Of a stretch of DNA of 64,000 nucleotides, positions 53,648 through 64,000 are shown in pieces. Numbering within the stretch: position 1 is the first letter of the stretch; every line of letters starts with the position of its first letter. The stretch lies in NCBI GenBank assembly GCA_025765615.1, contig JAIVFJ010000089.1, positions 62,001-126,000 on the forward strand, in the 5' to 3' direction. Below the pieces are notes generated by a model. That model did not search any database and had not been told where the DNA came from. It saw only the letters and a list, made by a program, of their open reading frames with translations. The translations under genes were made by a program, and so were the position numbers. This stretch comes from Zopfochytrium polystomum (taxonomy: Eukaryota > Chytridiomycota > Chytridiomycetes > Chytridiales > Chytridiaceae).

Positions 53648-55878
53648 TGTCCAACAACTTTGGCCCTCTCGGTCTGGAACTCTCAAATGAGCAGGCGGCG
53701 GGCGCAGTGTTTGGCCGCTTCGGTCCTGCCCCACAGCAGCAGCCGCACCACCACCACGACGAGGTTGTTCCTGTCGGCGCTCCCGCCACCCCCATGGCAG
53801 AGGTCGAAACGACTGCGATCCCACAACCAAAGTCATACCCCAGTAAGAAGTAGAAGAAGAAGAAGAAGAACAGCATCGTTCCATTGCAATGCATTGCATT
53901 GGCACCCCTGATCCGGTCTTCTGAACTTCTAAACGCCCCTCAAATCGGTCCTTCATCCAGCGCGACTCCTCGTTCGCTTACTCTCAACCAACTTCTCGAC
54001 CGAAAAGTCAGGCCCTCTTCAAGCACGAGTCTCCTTTCGAGGCAAGAAAGTCAGCCCGTACATCACGGACGACGGGGACGAAGTTTTCGACATGCAGCTG
54101 ACGTACCACAACATCCTCTTTGACATCATCAAAATCGACATCTCTGACCGTCGCGTCTTGCTACCGACTTACCATGGTCGCTCCCGCGTTCGCCTGAGCC
54201 AGCTTCCACAGCCTCTGACCGGCACGATGCGGCGAACCCTTGTCCTCCAACCAAAACGTGTCACCTACAATCGCCAGGAACCGGCTGAACCGCAGAAGAC
54301 GGTTGATGTTGAATTCGTTTTTGAGGAGTACTCCTGGGCGTGGGGTGAGGAGCAACAGCGGGAAGCATCCGGAAGCGTGGTTATTCACGACTCTGATGAC
54401 GACGAAGATCACACCAATCCCGAGGAAGATGCGCTGGCGAATACCGACACGGGCGTGATGGCCGACCTGGGAGACCCAAAGTTGGCTCAATTTGGCGAAC
54501 GCGGCGCTCCGGCTGCAAGTCGTGAAAACCAAGCCAACGAGTTTGCAGAGTACTTCAAGGTTTTCGCCGAGACGACGGGGAATACGGCGGATTCAGGTTC
54601 ATCCGAAAGCTCGTCCATGGCAAAGCAACCAGCAAAGGCACACCCGGCCATTTCCCACGCTGGAACGGTCCTTCGATTTGAACCAAAGAAGCGTGGCTCA
54701 GCAGTATCATCAAGAACTCTTACTGGGTTCCAAGAGTTTGGATCGATTGCTGCAGCTTTTTTTAACAACGGTTGGCAAATGAGCAAAATTGAGCTAGCTC
54801 GATCCATGGGGCTCATTGGATTCTGGCAGTCCAAGACAATTGTTTTGTAAGTATGATGGTAACGAACGTTTTGCTCCATTGAAAGCAAATTCTTTCGGAA
54901 CAATCAACAGCCCACGTACTCATCGAGTCGTGATGGATCCTCGCAAGCTACGCGTTGCGATTTACTTTCTCCGATTCTCAATGGCTAGTTATGGTGCAAG
55001 AATGAACTTGTTTGGGGCCGGAAACGGTTACTTCAGAGACAGTCTCCGGCCTCAGGCGGACAAGAAGACGGCTCTCGATTACCTAAACATGAAGGAGGAG
55101 GACATGATCGAGTTCGAATACCATGGAATCGAAGTTTTCAAACCAAAATACTTTCTATGTGTGGACCACTCGACGGAAAGTCTGATTTTGTGCTTTCGAG
55201 GAACTTTTGTGAGACTTTTTTAGTTCTCGCGAGGCTACAAAAGCCTTATCCGATCTCGCTTACCGTCACCATCCCCAGAACCTCCACGAAGTCATCACCG
55301 ACATTTGCGCCGAGTACGAGCCGTTCCTCGGCGGTTACGCCCACCGCGGCTTCCTTCGCTGCGCGCTGTGGCTCGAAGACCACGTCCTGCCGCGCCTCAA
55401 AACCTACCTGATCCGCCACAAGTCGCGCGCGCTGTACCTCGTCGGCCACTCCCTCGGCGCGGCGATCGGCTCCCTCTTTTGCATGATCCTGAACCACCGC
55501 CACCTGCCGGAGCTGCGCCGGCTCGTGGACCAGCACGGGCGCGGCGAGGGCGACAAGTTTAAGGTCCATTTTGTCGGCTACGGGTGCCCGCCGTGCGTCA
55601 GCAAAGAGCTCGCAGAGTCGGCGCAGGACATTTGCGAGAATTTCGTCAACGAGAACGATTGCGTGCCGCGTCTCAGCTACGGCAACTTGATGGACTTTAG
55701 GGACTTGGCGGTACAGGCCGCCGAGCTTCTTCGGTCAAAGGCGTCAAATGATGTAAGTATGAGGGCGCGTGTTGAACGATCGTCGCCTGGTCTTTCGGTA
55801 TTGGGAGAACAATGGCGCAGATCCATCACGTATCGATTCCCTTCCATTAACGATTGGGAACCCCCAACCAAAACCAAC

Positions 55879-55909
<31 letters not shown>

Positions 55910-56250
55910 AGGAAAAGTTCGACTCGCTCAACGCAAAGCTCGCAGACCTCCACGCCCGCGACGTCCACCCCAAAGTATACATCCCAGGCAACATGTTCTA
56001 CACATACAAAACCTCGCGGGTACGCCACAAGAAGCTATCGCGGGACGCGACGTTGCGGCCCACGGTGCTGCTGCAGAATGTCGAACCCCCTCCGCATCGT
56101 GTGGCGGAGGAAGACGACACGCCTCACTATGTCTGCGAGCAGTCTGACCGCAACTTTTACAACGTCTTGCTTATCAAACCAAACATGTTGTTCCATCACC
56201 TCCCCAACAAGTACGAAACAGGGCTTCGGAGGGCACATGACTGGCTGTGA
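53648..56250 (+). CDS. Class 3 lipase, diacylglycerol-lipase-like
   Basis: An alpha/beta-hydrolase of the lipase-3 class, resembling DAG lipases, which release monoacylglycerol from diacylglycerol at membranes. Exons: 53648-53842, 54024-54846, 54911 to about 55752, and 55912-56250. The N-terminus is Gly/His/Gln-rich, then a C2-like segment (VSFRGKKVSPYITDDG, HGRSRVRLSQLP). The lipase part has DHSTESLILCFRGTF, the nucleophile elbow LVGHSLGAAIGS, FVGYGCPPCVS, an Asp-containing NENDCVPRLS, and a final His in LFHHLPNKYETGL. After RGTF the frame is broken by one base in a run of six T (55215-55220); with that base ignored the frame reads on into SREATKALSDL. No membrane helices are evident. Confidence 0.85.
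55876..55907 (+). repeat. Poly-A run inside lipase intron
   Basis: About 30 A in the last intron of the lipase gene, just before the acceptor. Confidence 0.9.
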
Positions 56251-56517
56251 TCAATCTCTCTCGCCTTCTTTCTGTCTAAGGACTCTGAACCCTCATTCAG
56301 TTCTATGTTCAAACTGTTGTTTTGTTTCGAAAAGTTCAAAAAAAAGAATGGATGCAACCATTACTGTGCTGTGTGATTGGTCGGAAAACAAGGTGAAGAC
56401 AGAGAGAAGGCCATGGTGTGCCAAAGAAAACAGAAGAGGGAAGGGAGAAAAAAAGGAGGAAAAAAAAATGAAGAAAGAAAAGCGGAAAGCCAAAGGAGAG
56501 AAAGAGGATCGTTATCA

Positions 56518-59500
56518 TCAAATATCATCGAACAGATTGCGCCGGCCGTTCTTTGAGGAAGGGGCTGCCCCAGGTGCACCAGATTTCGGCTCAGGCCTGG
56601 GAGACGTTGCTCTGACCAGGGCGGGTGTTGTGGTCAGCGAAGGACCTCCGGAGGGCGTACCCGCTCCGGCCCTCGTCGTACTCGATGGCCTCGCGCCAAA
56701 GACGCGGTGCCCTGAATCTGACACGGGGGCAACGGTGCCGACCGTGGCACCTCCCGCGGAAGCGCCAGTGGGAGCGACCATACGTATTTGAGGCATAACG
56801 GAGGATGGCTGGGAGGAAGTGCCATGCAGCGGTTGCGACGCAGGTGCCGCCGCAATCGGGGCAGCACCGAATCGTCGGTTGCTTGTGTGGTACGAGTTCT
56901 GTTGTTGCAAGGTTGCTGGCCGGTCCTGCTCCGATCGCTGGTGCGGGAGAAGTAGGCTGTCCGATTGCTCCAGCCGCTCGTAGCGGCCACCCCCGGAACC
57001 GCCGCCAAGGACGGTGGAAGACGTTGACTTCTTTGCGAAAGATAACATGCTGTGGAGCGAAAATGAAGGTGATGACGGTCGCTCTGAAGGAGGAGGGGAA
57101 TCCCTCGGCATGGGGGGAGTATTACGCGAGGAGTTCGCCGGAGAGGACGACGACGATGAGGAGGAGGAGGTGGAGCTACTTGTGGAAGATGAGCCGGACT
57201 TGTATTTGGCAAGGAGTTCTGATGTGTTTGTTGCTCGCGAGGACGAATTTCGGCCACGGGAGGACGAAAGATGACTGGATTCTATGCTGTTCAATCCGTA
57301 ACTTGAAGAAGAAATGTACGAGCCGCGGACTAGCCTCCGCTCCTCCGCGCTTCGGGCTGCAATCGCAGTGCCAGCTTAGGCACGTCAGGATAATCGTTTT
57401 GACGTACCTTGCATGATGATCCTGCGGCCGTCCTCGATGTCCGCTTCCCCTGCTGGCTCATCGTAGAAGAACTTTCTGACGTTGAACCACGTCAAGATAC
57501 GCTCGTACATATTCAGGAAGTTGAGAACACTGAAAATCAAAACAAGTTCCGGAACCCAGGTGTTGAATCTCTCTCCCAATAGTGGAGCTAAGTCAATAAA
57601 CTTTCCTTGATACTGGACTGACATTTAGTGGGCTAATACAACTCATGAACAAGAGGCACCTTGACAAAAATTGAGTTTTCATCGTCAGAAGCCATATTCA
57701 GGAAGTTGTAGCAGAGGGGGAATGTAAGTCGACTAAAAACGGTTTGCTCAGAGTTGCTCGAAGTTGCCTATCAAACCACTCACCACAAATATGCACCAAC
57801 GAAAAGCAAGCTCGGCTCATCGGTGTGATGCTCAGGCATAATAACATAGTAATCAAATATTTTCACTTTCAACAAAGTTGAGTAGGCGCATATGCACATG
57901 TACAAAAGAAAGCTCATTGCGACAAGCTGAACTATTTTTTAACTTTCGGTTACAAGGAGAAACGGAATCACCTCAAGCACTCCAGATGCAAAGCCTGACT
58001 TAAGAATCCATGCTGGGACGGACAGTGGAACACTTGTCACTTGGAAGGTCGACTCTGACCACACCAACGCGACAGATGCGATTCCGCATATCACACTCAA
58101 TACGCGAAAGACTACTGGTCGCACGTGGATATACCACCACCACACTGCGAGAAAACGGAAATTGATTAACGAGAAAACGCGTCAACGGCGTTGCAGCCTT
58201 ACAAGCTTGCAGCTTCAAGTCTTCGTAATTCTCGGGTCCAGGTTTTATTAAATGGGACTGGAATCGACTGGAGCAAATGGTTGGTGAACACAGCCAGGTC
58301 AAACAAACGGACTTACCGGTCTTTATTCTTCTCATTGTCCATAATGTCATTCAAAAGCCACGCTCGATGGAGTAAAAAGCGGAATTGGCTGAAATTTGAA
58401 AGCGCAGGTATTAGTTTCATTGGAAAACCATCCATGTGCTCCTCACGCTTGATGCCGCTCATTCACTTTTGTGTAGTACTTGATACGAGCATGTATGACT
58501 CGCAGTTTTTCGTAAGTTGGTGGGTTGGTGTCCTCCTCTTCATCGACAGTCGACCGTTCGTCAAGGGAAAGTGGGCACTGACGCATGACGCTATTTAGCT
58601 CTGACAGCTGTAATCAATCCCTCACCTTTTCCATAAGAATGTCAACGTACTTGCGAAGTGGGTCGTTCGGCCCTATTCGTCGCGAGGCAATCGCAATTTC
58701 CTTCGTTCAATTGTGTTAAATGAGTGCTGCCTCGACTAATACACACCGCCCAAAATGCCAAGCACTCACCCTCGCCAGCTCGTAAATCTGCGCCTCCGAG
58801 TCCACCATTGTCTCCTTCGCCTTTGGCGCTTTCATCTCCAACTCTCGTAAACACTTTGCCGTATTCGCTTGCATCCACAGTCCTCGGGGAATACGAACAA
58901 GGCCGAATCCTAGCATGCAAGTGCAAACCAAGAGACCCCATGCATTCGCTCCGGCAATCAGCAGCGCTACCAAGTCTTCCCTGGAGAAAAGAAGGCTCTT
59001 CAGTTGACCAAGTCTGAAGTCGACCAACAGCAGTAGAGAAAACGAGAACCTGCGAAATCGAAGGGAAACAATCATGTAGATCAAAAACGCAACCCCGATT
59101 GTGCCAACGGAGGCGTAGTAAATGAGGTTGGCACGAACGGCGTTGAGGAATCGAGGCCAACTGTTGAAATCGCCCGATCGAACCCAAGCCTGCATGATCG
59201 GAATAACAAACCTGAGGCGAAAACGAGCGAGCGGCTCAGAACGGTTCGGTTGAGGAAGATTGGTTGCGCAACCAGACGTACCATGTAAGGCAGAACATAT
59301 TCCAGTACAAGGTCCTCCAAAAAACCCACAGGAAGTCCTCGGGTACGTACGCAATCGGTTCAGGGCAGTTTTCGGGGCCGTGCTCCTTCTCGCATCGGCG
59401 ATGCAGGTTCTGCAGTTTCCCGGGGAGTGGGGCGGTCAGTGGAAGGGGGGGGGCCAAGACAAGACAAGCCCCAGCCGCACGCCACCGGCGCCGCCCGACG

Positions 59501-59758
59501 CCTTCTCCCCGCAACCCCCTTTGCCCGGCAGTGACGCGCGAGAGAAAGGGAAGCAAGCACATAAGCGCAAGCAAGCACATGAGCACGTACCGATGCAAGG
59601 TCGAGCGGCAGGACCAGGATGATGGAGAAGGGGAACAGCCACGCGCAGAAGCACGCGACCTGCACGTACCACGGGAACGTGCGGTGGTTGCCAAAGTACC
59701 ACAGCAACGCCGCCACCGTCGCCGCAAGAGCAGCCAGAAGGACCACCACCAGGATCAT
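56518..59758 (-). CDS. LMBRD2: LMBR1-like membrane protein, LMBRD2 type
   Basis: LMBRD2 is a multi-pass membrane protein linked in animals to beta-adrenergic receptor signalling. Start at 59758 gives MILVVVLLAALAATVAALLW (helix 1), then a Cys-containing loop read as CEKEHGPENCPEP and YVPEDFLWVFWRTLYWNMF, an exact counterpart of the family's YIP..FWR..YW block. Later text: ANLIYYASVGTIGVAFLIYMIV, ANAWGLLVCTCMLGFGLVRIPRGLW (family: [21 protein letters not shown]), and helices ending in APLLGERFNTWVPELVLIFSVLNF. The C-terminal exon is a long Ser/Pro-rich cytosolic tail with a Gly-Gly-Gly-Arg-Tyr-Glu-Arg-Leu segment, ending NLFDDI at 56518. Around ten exons, not all limits closed. Confidence 0.88.
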
Positions 59759-60101
59759 TAATGTATGTATACAATATTGATTGAATTGCGGTGGACGCAA
59801 GAACTGGCTGGCTGGCTGGCTGGTTTTGCAAAAGACAAAAAAAAAAAGTATAAGTAAGCACATGTAAACAAACAAAAAAAGGGGCACCCACAAACAAAAG
59901 CAAAAGCAATTAAAGCTGGGCCAACCGCACACAGCCTTGTTCTTATGAATTTTCGCATACATACTCCACATCTCTCGTATCCAAACATGGGATCAGCTAG
60001 GCGCAGACCTAGTACTGAATGCTGAACTCGAGCAAGACTGTGTGTGGAAAGATGTTTACAATAATACACTGGAGCACCTTTTGCGACCCCTTCATTTTCT
60101 C
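59759..60101. other. Intergenic stretch
   Basis: Upstream of LMBRD2 and downstream of the RraA-like gene (both minus strand). Contains a GGCT repeat (about 59806-59825) and A-runs. No gene supported. Confidence 0.5.
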
Positions 60102-60836
60102 TTATTTCTTGCCCCTAAACGTGCGGAACGCATCAACAAGCGTCGACCCTTGCTCGACCGCCCCAAGGCACTGCGCATCAATCGCCTTGAGACGCCTAGC
60201 GAGCTCGCCCACCTCAGCCGCCCGCTCGATCGGGACCCGCACCGCCCCGTCGACGTCGCCAACCACCACGTCGCCCTCGCGCACCACCACGGGCCACGCG
60301 GTCTCTCCGCACAGCGTCACCGGCTCGCCGACCCGCACCGGCCGCGCATGGCTGCCGGCTCCGAGCACGCTGGTGCCGCGCGTAGCGAGGACCGGGAACG
60401 ACGCGCCGCTCCCGCCGCTCCCGCCTTCTTCTTCTCCTACCCCCCAGATCTCGTTCAGGTCACGCACCCTCCCGTCCACGACCGCCCCGACGCACCCGAG
60501 CCGCCGCGCCCGCGCCGTCATGAGCCCGCCCCACACCGCGTTCGGCAGCGACGCGCTCGCCGCGATCACCATCACCGATCCGCGCGTCAGCGTGTCCACG
60601 TGGTGCGCGCTCGCCGCCGGCGTCGTCGTGTCCCCGTGAGGAACGAATTGTACCGTGTGCGCCGGTCCGATAAAGTACGCCCCGCGGTGCTGCCGGGAGC
60701 TCGGCGGCGGAGACAGCAACCGCGTGTTTTGGATGTAGCAGGTGATTCCGAGCTTGGTCATTGCGTCCGCCAGCTCGCACGTCGACAGCCCTCGCAGCCG
60801 CTCCACCGCCAAGGTTGATGCGTCATTGTCTGACAT
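60102..60836 (-). CDS. RraA-like protein (HMG/CHA aldolase family)
   Basis: Single exon, about 244 residues. RraA-fold proteins include the RNase E regulator RraA and 4-hydroxy-4-methyl-2-oxoglutarate/4-carboxy-4-hydroxy-2-oxoadipate aldolases. Text: RLRGLSTCELADAMTKLGI (family: TTxLxDALxxLG), FIGPAHTVQF, GSVMVIAASASLPNAVWGGLMTARAR (family: VxVxDxxxx...AxxGxLxAxxAxxxG), LGCVGAVVDGRVRD (family: GVVVDGxVRD, with the Arg-Asp metal/substrate residues), then GDVVVGDVDGAVRVP. The start is the second Met of the open frame (60836); 60851 is possible. The usual Asp of the (V/D)D motif before the Ala-rich stretch is replaced by Ala, so aldolase activity is uncertain. Confidence 0.88.
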   Translation of the reverse strand: MSDNDASTLAVERLRGLSTCELADAMTKLGITCYIQNTRLLSPPPSSRQHRGAYFIGPAHTVQFVPHGDTTTPAASAHHVDTLTRGSVMVIAASASLPNAVWGGLMTARARRLGCVGAVVDGRVRDLNEIWGVGEEEGGSGGSGASFPVLATRGTSVLGAGSHARPVRVGEPVTLCGETAWPVVVREGDVVVGDVDGAVRVPIERAAEVGELARRLKAIDAQCLGAVEQGSTLVDAFRTFRGKK

Positions 60837-60925
60837 GTTTTTGCAGTTCAATAATATAGCAGTTATCGGTGGTGACAGATAAATGTGTTTGCGCCGTTGC
60901 CCTGAGGTTCAGCGTACTATATTTG

Positions 60926-63900
60926 TCACCGCTTCGCCTTTGCAGATCCACCCATTGTACGCTTTGCCGTGGCCATGAATTCATCAATGGCAACGGGCGA
61001 CCAAACGCCGTCAGAATCACCAACTGCACCGCCTTGGTAAGCAAACAGCACACCCTCATCAACATAGAAAAGCGCGCCGCCAGTCGACCCAGGCGCGCTC
61101 CCCGCTGCCACCACTCTGAACACGGCTTTGCCTGATCCGTGAGTCCGCCGCGTCGGCAGCATGGCCAGTCCATGTGCGTCCGCAGTGCGCTCGAGCAGTT
61201 CCTCGAAGCTGGTCGCCAGGGCCTTTTTCCGTAAGAGCTCTGGCATACCCGCTCGCGGATCCCGGTACTTGGCTCCGGCTGCTCCCGCCGGACCACTCCC
61301 ACGTCCCGACGGTGCATCCACCACGCTGCGCTCTGCCACCGGTATGATCGCCGGGGGCTCGGAGCCCAAGGGTTCGCCCACGAACCGCCGACGCATAAGC
61401 TCCAAGCCGACGCGAAAAGCGCTGGACACTCCCTCCCACTTAGCCACTTCAATGGGGAAGAACGTCTTCCACACCGCGTACCATCTGCTGATGTCTCGAA
61501 GCAAGTCCCGGCTCCGGTCTGCCCCAGATGAGGACGACAGCCAAATCCACAAAACGCGAATCCACTTCGGGAAGAACTCCGTCTCGAGAAGGTGGCAAAG
61601 GGTCGAGTCGGGTATGATTGAATGCCACGAGAGGACCCAACGGAGTGGCGCATCCTCTTGTGCCGCAGGATTGACTGTGAATTCATTTCGGAGCACTGCA
61701 ACAAGCTTGGGAAGGATAGCTCGATTCAGTAGTCCGTGATACTCTTTTTCAGGGAGAACATGCGACCATGGGGTTACAAGTCCGATGGCTCGCTCCGAAT
61801 CCCGAGGATGCCAGTCGCCAAGGCTTCCAGAGAGCTTGATACGGATTGGTTCACGCAGAGTCTCGAACTCATCTTTGAGAACCGGCAGCCACGGAAATAT
61901 CCAAACGTGCGGACGTGCTTTGCTTCCGCGGTGGCTCCAGCTCTCCAGCTCTGCTTTCACTTTTGGAAGGATCAGCTGCTTGATGATGTTGTGGTGGATC
62001 CATGGAGGGATTAGTTGAGGGGCGTCAGCGCTCTCCAGTTCGGGGATTCGGTTGACAAGAACCAGTTTGGGAGCTGGATCGTTCGGGTACCATCTTTCGA
62101 GAAAGGAAATTAGAGGCTCTGGGTGCAGAGCAGACCAATCGTTGCTTGCGAAAGTGGGAAGTGTCAGACGTTTGCACTAAATTTGCAGAGATTCGACTCA
62201 CTTTATAGTTTGCCGTAACTTGGGAAGCCAGAAACTGTGGAGCAGATTCTCATACGGCGACATGACCCGTAGTGAATTTGGAGCGGATCTCCGCATGGGG
62301 CTGCTGCTTGCATCACGGCGAAACAATTTACGCCATTTGTGGAAGAAGGCAACTGCGAAATCGGGGTCCGCAAGTGGGTCCCACGCAATAAATAAGCGCT
62401 TTAAAATAGGCGCTAAGATAGACATAACGATAGCATCCACTCCGTGGTTGAAGTATTCAACATAATGATGATCTTGAAGTTTTTGAAAATAATCCGAGAA
62501 AGTTGAATCAACCAACGCAACCGTAAGTGCCGGTTTTTTCGGGGTTGCAATGGAGGGTGCAGGTGCGGTTTCCGCAAGTAGCTTCTGTCCGATTTCCTTG
62601 ATACTTCGCGCTTGAGCCATCAAACCTGCCAGCTGCTGCCGTTCCTGCCGGTGCTGTTGTATCCGCAAATTCATCGCTGCCTCTTCGTCCTTGGCCCTTT
62701 GGGCGTTGGTCTGCTCCAAATGCATGGCTTTGGTCAATCGAATGAGCTCAGTTTCAGATTCGCTGACAAGCATGCGAACATTGTACCGAAGCTCCATCAG
62801 ATTCGATGCTGCCAGCTTGAGAGCTGCAATGTGCGAAGCAGAAGTTGCTTCCGACAAATCTTCCAGTACACGAGTTTGCTTTCCGGTCATGTCGATAATC
62901 TTCATCTTCTGTGCCTGCTGTTGCTCGCGAGTCTCCGCTTCCTCTTGCTCCTTGACAATGTCCAGCGCCGTCCGGTACGTAACCTTTCTGCTCTTCTTGG
63001 ATTTCTTCCACGAGTCCGCCCCCGGTTGCTGTTTTGCCTTCTGCTCCTCCATTTTCGACTTAACGTCTTCATCAGACTGCTCCTCGCCTGAGAGATAGTA
63101 TTCAACTTTGTTCTGCTTCCGCAGCTTCTTCTGTGTTTTGGTAGTTTCGTCAAAACCGTTCGCTCCAAGACCCATCTTCGACGGTCGCACTTTCACTTCG
63201 ATCGGCTCGACTATTCCGGATCCTCCTTTGCCGAGACCCTCCCCGATTTTGTAGCCCATTTTCTGCATGTACTGAAGCGCGATCCCCTTATTCTGCTTTT
63301 CGAATTTCGCAAACTCTGGATCCACCTTTTCAGGTTTCCTTGAAGGATTTTGAGTGGCTCCGTTGCCGTTTCCGCTCGAACTGGCCGCGCTACCTAGCCC
63401 TGGGCGAGCGCCGCTCGCAGATTTTCGTGATGACTCCGGTTTGGTTGAAGTGCCGAACGACGTTGGGAGGCCTCCGGAGCCAAATCCCCCGAAACTACCG
63501 AGGCCGGGTCTTCCGGAGCCAAGACCAGGTCTAGATGTGGAACCAAGACCGGGCCTATCGGACTCATGTGAAGACCCAAGACCGGCTCCTCCAAAGCCGA
63601 GCCCAAAGTGCGTGCGTGTGCTCCCACTTTCGTCGTCCTCCTCTTCTTCACGATTTCGCGGCTGCCGACGATCCGGTGCGGCCTCGCTGTCGCTCTTCCC
63701 TTCTTCGCGCTCTTGATCAACGTTCATGCCCTCTTCTTCATCGACTTCGCTCGCGTCAGCTTTCGGTGTGGGTTGCGAAGGCGTGCTCGATCGGACGAAT
63801 CGAATGCCGCCTTTAAGACCTTTGGATGAGGACTTCTTACGGCCAGGATGCCCGCCATCCTCGCTATCGTCTCCGAAAATTCCGTAAATTGCCTGTTCTT

Positions 63901-63985
63901 TTGTGAACTTGCGGCGCTTTCTTGTTGGATCTGGCCACCCCGGCAAGTGTTGACATGTTGAGGGGCTTAGCTCATTTGGTCCCAA
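60926..63985 (-). CDS. TFIP11: Tuftelin-interacting protein 11 / Ntr1-type spliceosome disassembly factor (5' end at window edge)
   Basis: TFIP11 (yeast Ntr1/Spp382) activates the helicase Prp43 to dismantle the intron-lariat spliceosome. The N-terminus has RKRRKFTKEQAIYGIFGDD, then Gly-rich repeats (PGLGS repeated), and the G-patch GIALQYMQKMGYKIGEGLGK then GIVEPIEVKVRPSKMGLG. A coiled-coil middle leads to the GCFC domain, which spans an intron near 62,180: VDAIVMSILAPILKRLF, DWSALHPEPLISFLERWYP, VWIFPWLPVLKDEFETL, SLGDWHP, LVTPWSHVL, and ends SPVAIDEFMATAKRTM. No in-frame ATG lies before the window edge, so the first codons are outside or in an unseen exon. Confidence 0.93.
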
Positions 63986-64000
63986 AGAACAACCCCGGCG

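Noticed and set aside
53316..53894. Minus-strand frame with LDRLSRLEHLREKN end
   Set aside because: It overlaps the lipase first exon and repeat sequence, and no splice path or family supports it.
55209..55223. Fifteen-base GT...AG segment in the lipase gene as an ultrashort intron
   Set aside because: Removing it leaves the wrong frame, and 15-base introns are known only from certain ciliates; a one-base indel in the T run explains it better.
1..64000. tRNA, rRNA and snRNA genes
   Set aside because: I scanned by eye for B-box-like GTTCRANNC sequences with a matching cloverleaf and saw none convincing; a covariance-model scan would be decisive.

Overview
This is a nuclear DNA window from an early-diverging fungus. 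A chytrid-like (Chytridiomycota-type) genome fits best, but that is inference and no marker gene here settles it. The genes are eukaryotic and mostly interrupted by many GT-AG introns of about 45-80 bases. The set combines fungal items (AVT1-type vacuolar transporter, Rrn7, PEX11, Siz/PIAS, a GPI-type secreted protein, a Tf1/sushi-like chromovirus) with genes kept in animals and early fungi but often lost in yeasts (LMBRD2, LACTB2, a diacylglycerol-lipase-like enzyme, GT61). Coding GC is moderate to high. CT/GA/CA microsatellites and homopolymers fill the intergenic gaps.

Layout. 1-1629 (+) is the 3' end of CLU1. 1953-2936 (-) is PEX11. 3,200-10,100 is a transposon graveyard: a broken Ty1/copia element (-) split by a young, complete-ended Ty3/gypsy insertion (4210-7240), followed by a dead Tc1/mariner copy. 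10,173-11,883 (-) is CDC73 and 11,965-13,324 (-) is an RFC clamp-loader subunit. 13,534-14,986 (-) is a Rad60/Esc2/NIP45-type SUMO-like-domain protein, head to head with a Siz/PIAS SUMO ligase (15,088-18,136, +). 18,358-19,689 (-) is LACTB2. 20,412-21,415 (+) is a small secreted Cys-rich GPI-type protein. 22,255-24,903 (-) is the RNA polymerase I factor Rrn7/TAF1B. 27,026-29,784 (+) is a GT61 glycosyltransferase. 30,624-30,900 is a broken kinase N-lobe. 32,421-35,329 (+) is an AVT1-like transporter. 35,826-36,226 (-) is a Helitron-helicase-like relic. 36,682-38,480 (-) is an AhpD-like protein. 39,094-42,589 (-) is a tandem pair of multi-pass membrane proteins of unknown family. 42,931-45,438 (-) is a mucin-like protein with a duplicated C-terminal module. 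46,821-51,711 (-) is a DDT/WHIM chromatin protein. 52,521-53,042 (+) is a small three-exon gene. 53,648-56,250 (+) is a class 3 lipase of the DAG-lipase type. 56,518-59,758 (-) is LMBRD2. 60,102-60,836 (-) is an RraA-like protein. 60,926-63,985 (-) is TFIP11.

How they work together. There is no operon logic. Several neighbours share nuclear functions: CDC73 and RFC (transcription elongation, DNA replication), the SUMO pair, Rrn7 and the DDT/WHIM protein. Only the SUMO pair is an arrangement that suggests shared regulation.

The most notable signal is in the Ty3/gypsy element. An 11-base sequence just after the 5' LTR is an exact reverse complement of 11 bases in the LTR, 35 bases downstream of the TATA box. 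This is the self-priming layout known from Tf1/sushi elements. It is kept in a copy that has lost reverse transcriptase, RNase H and the integrase core but retains two long open frames and nearly identical LTRs. Multi-exon boundaries were read by eye; where phase could not be closed, the entry says so.
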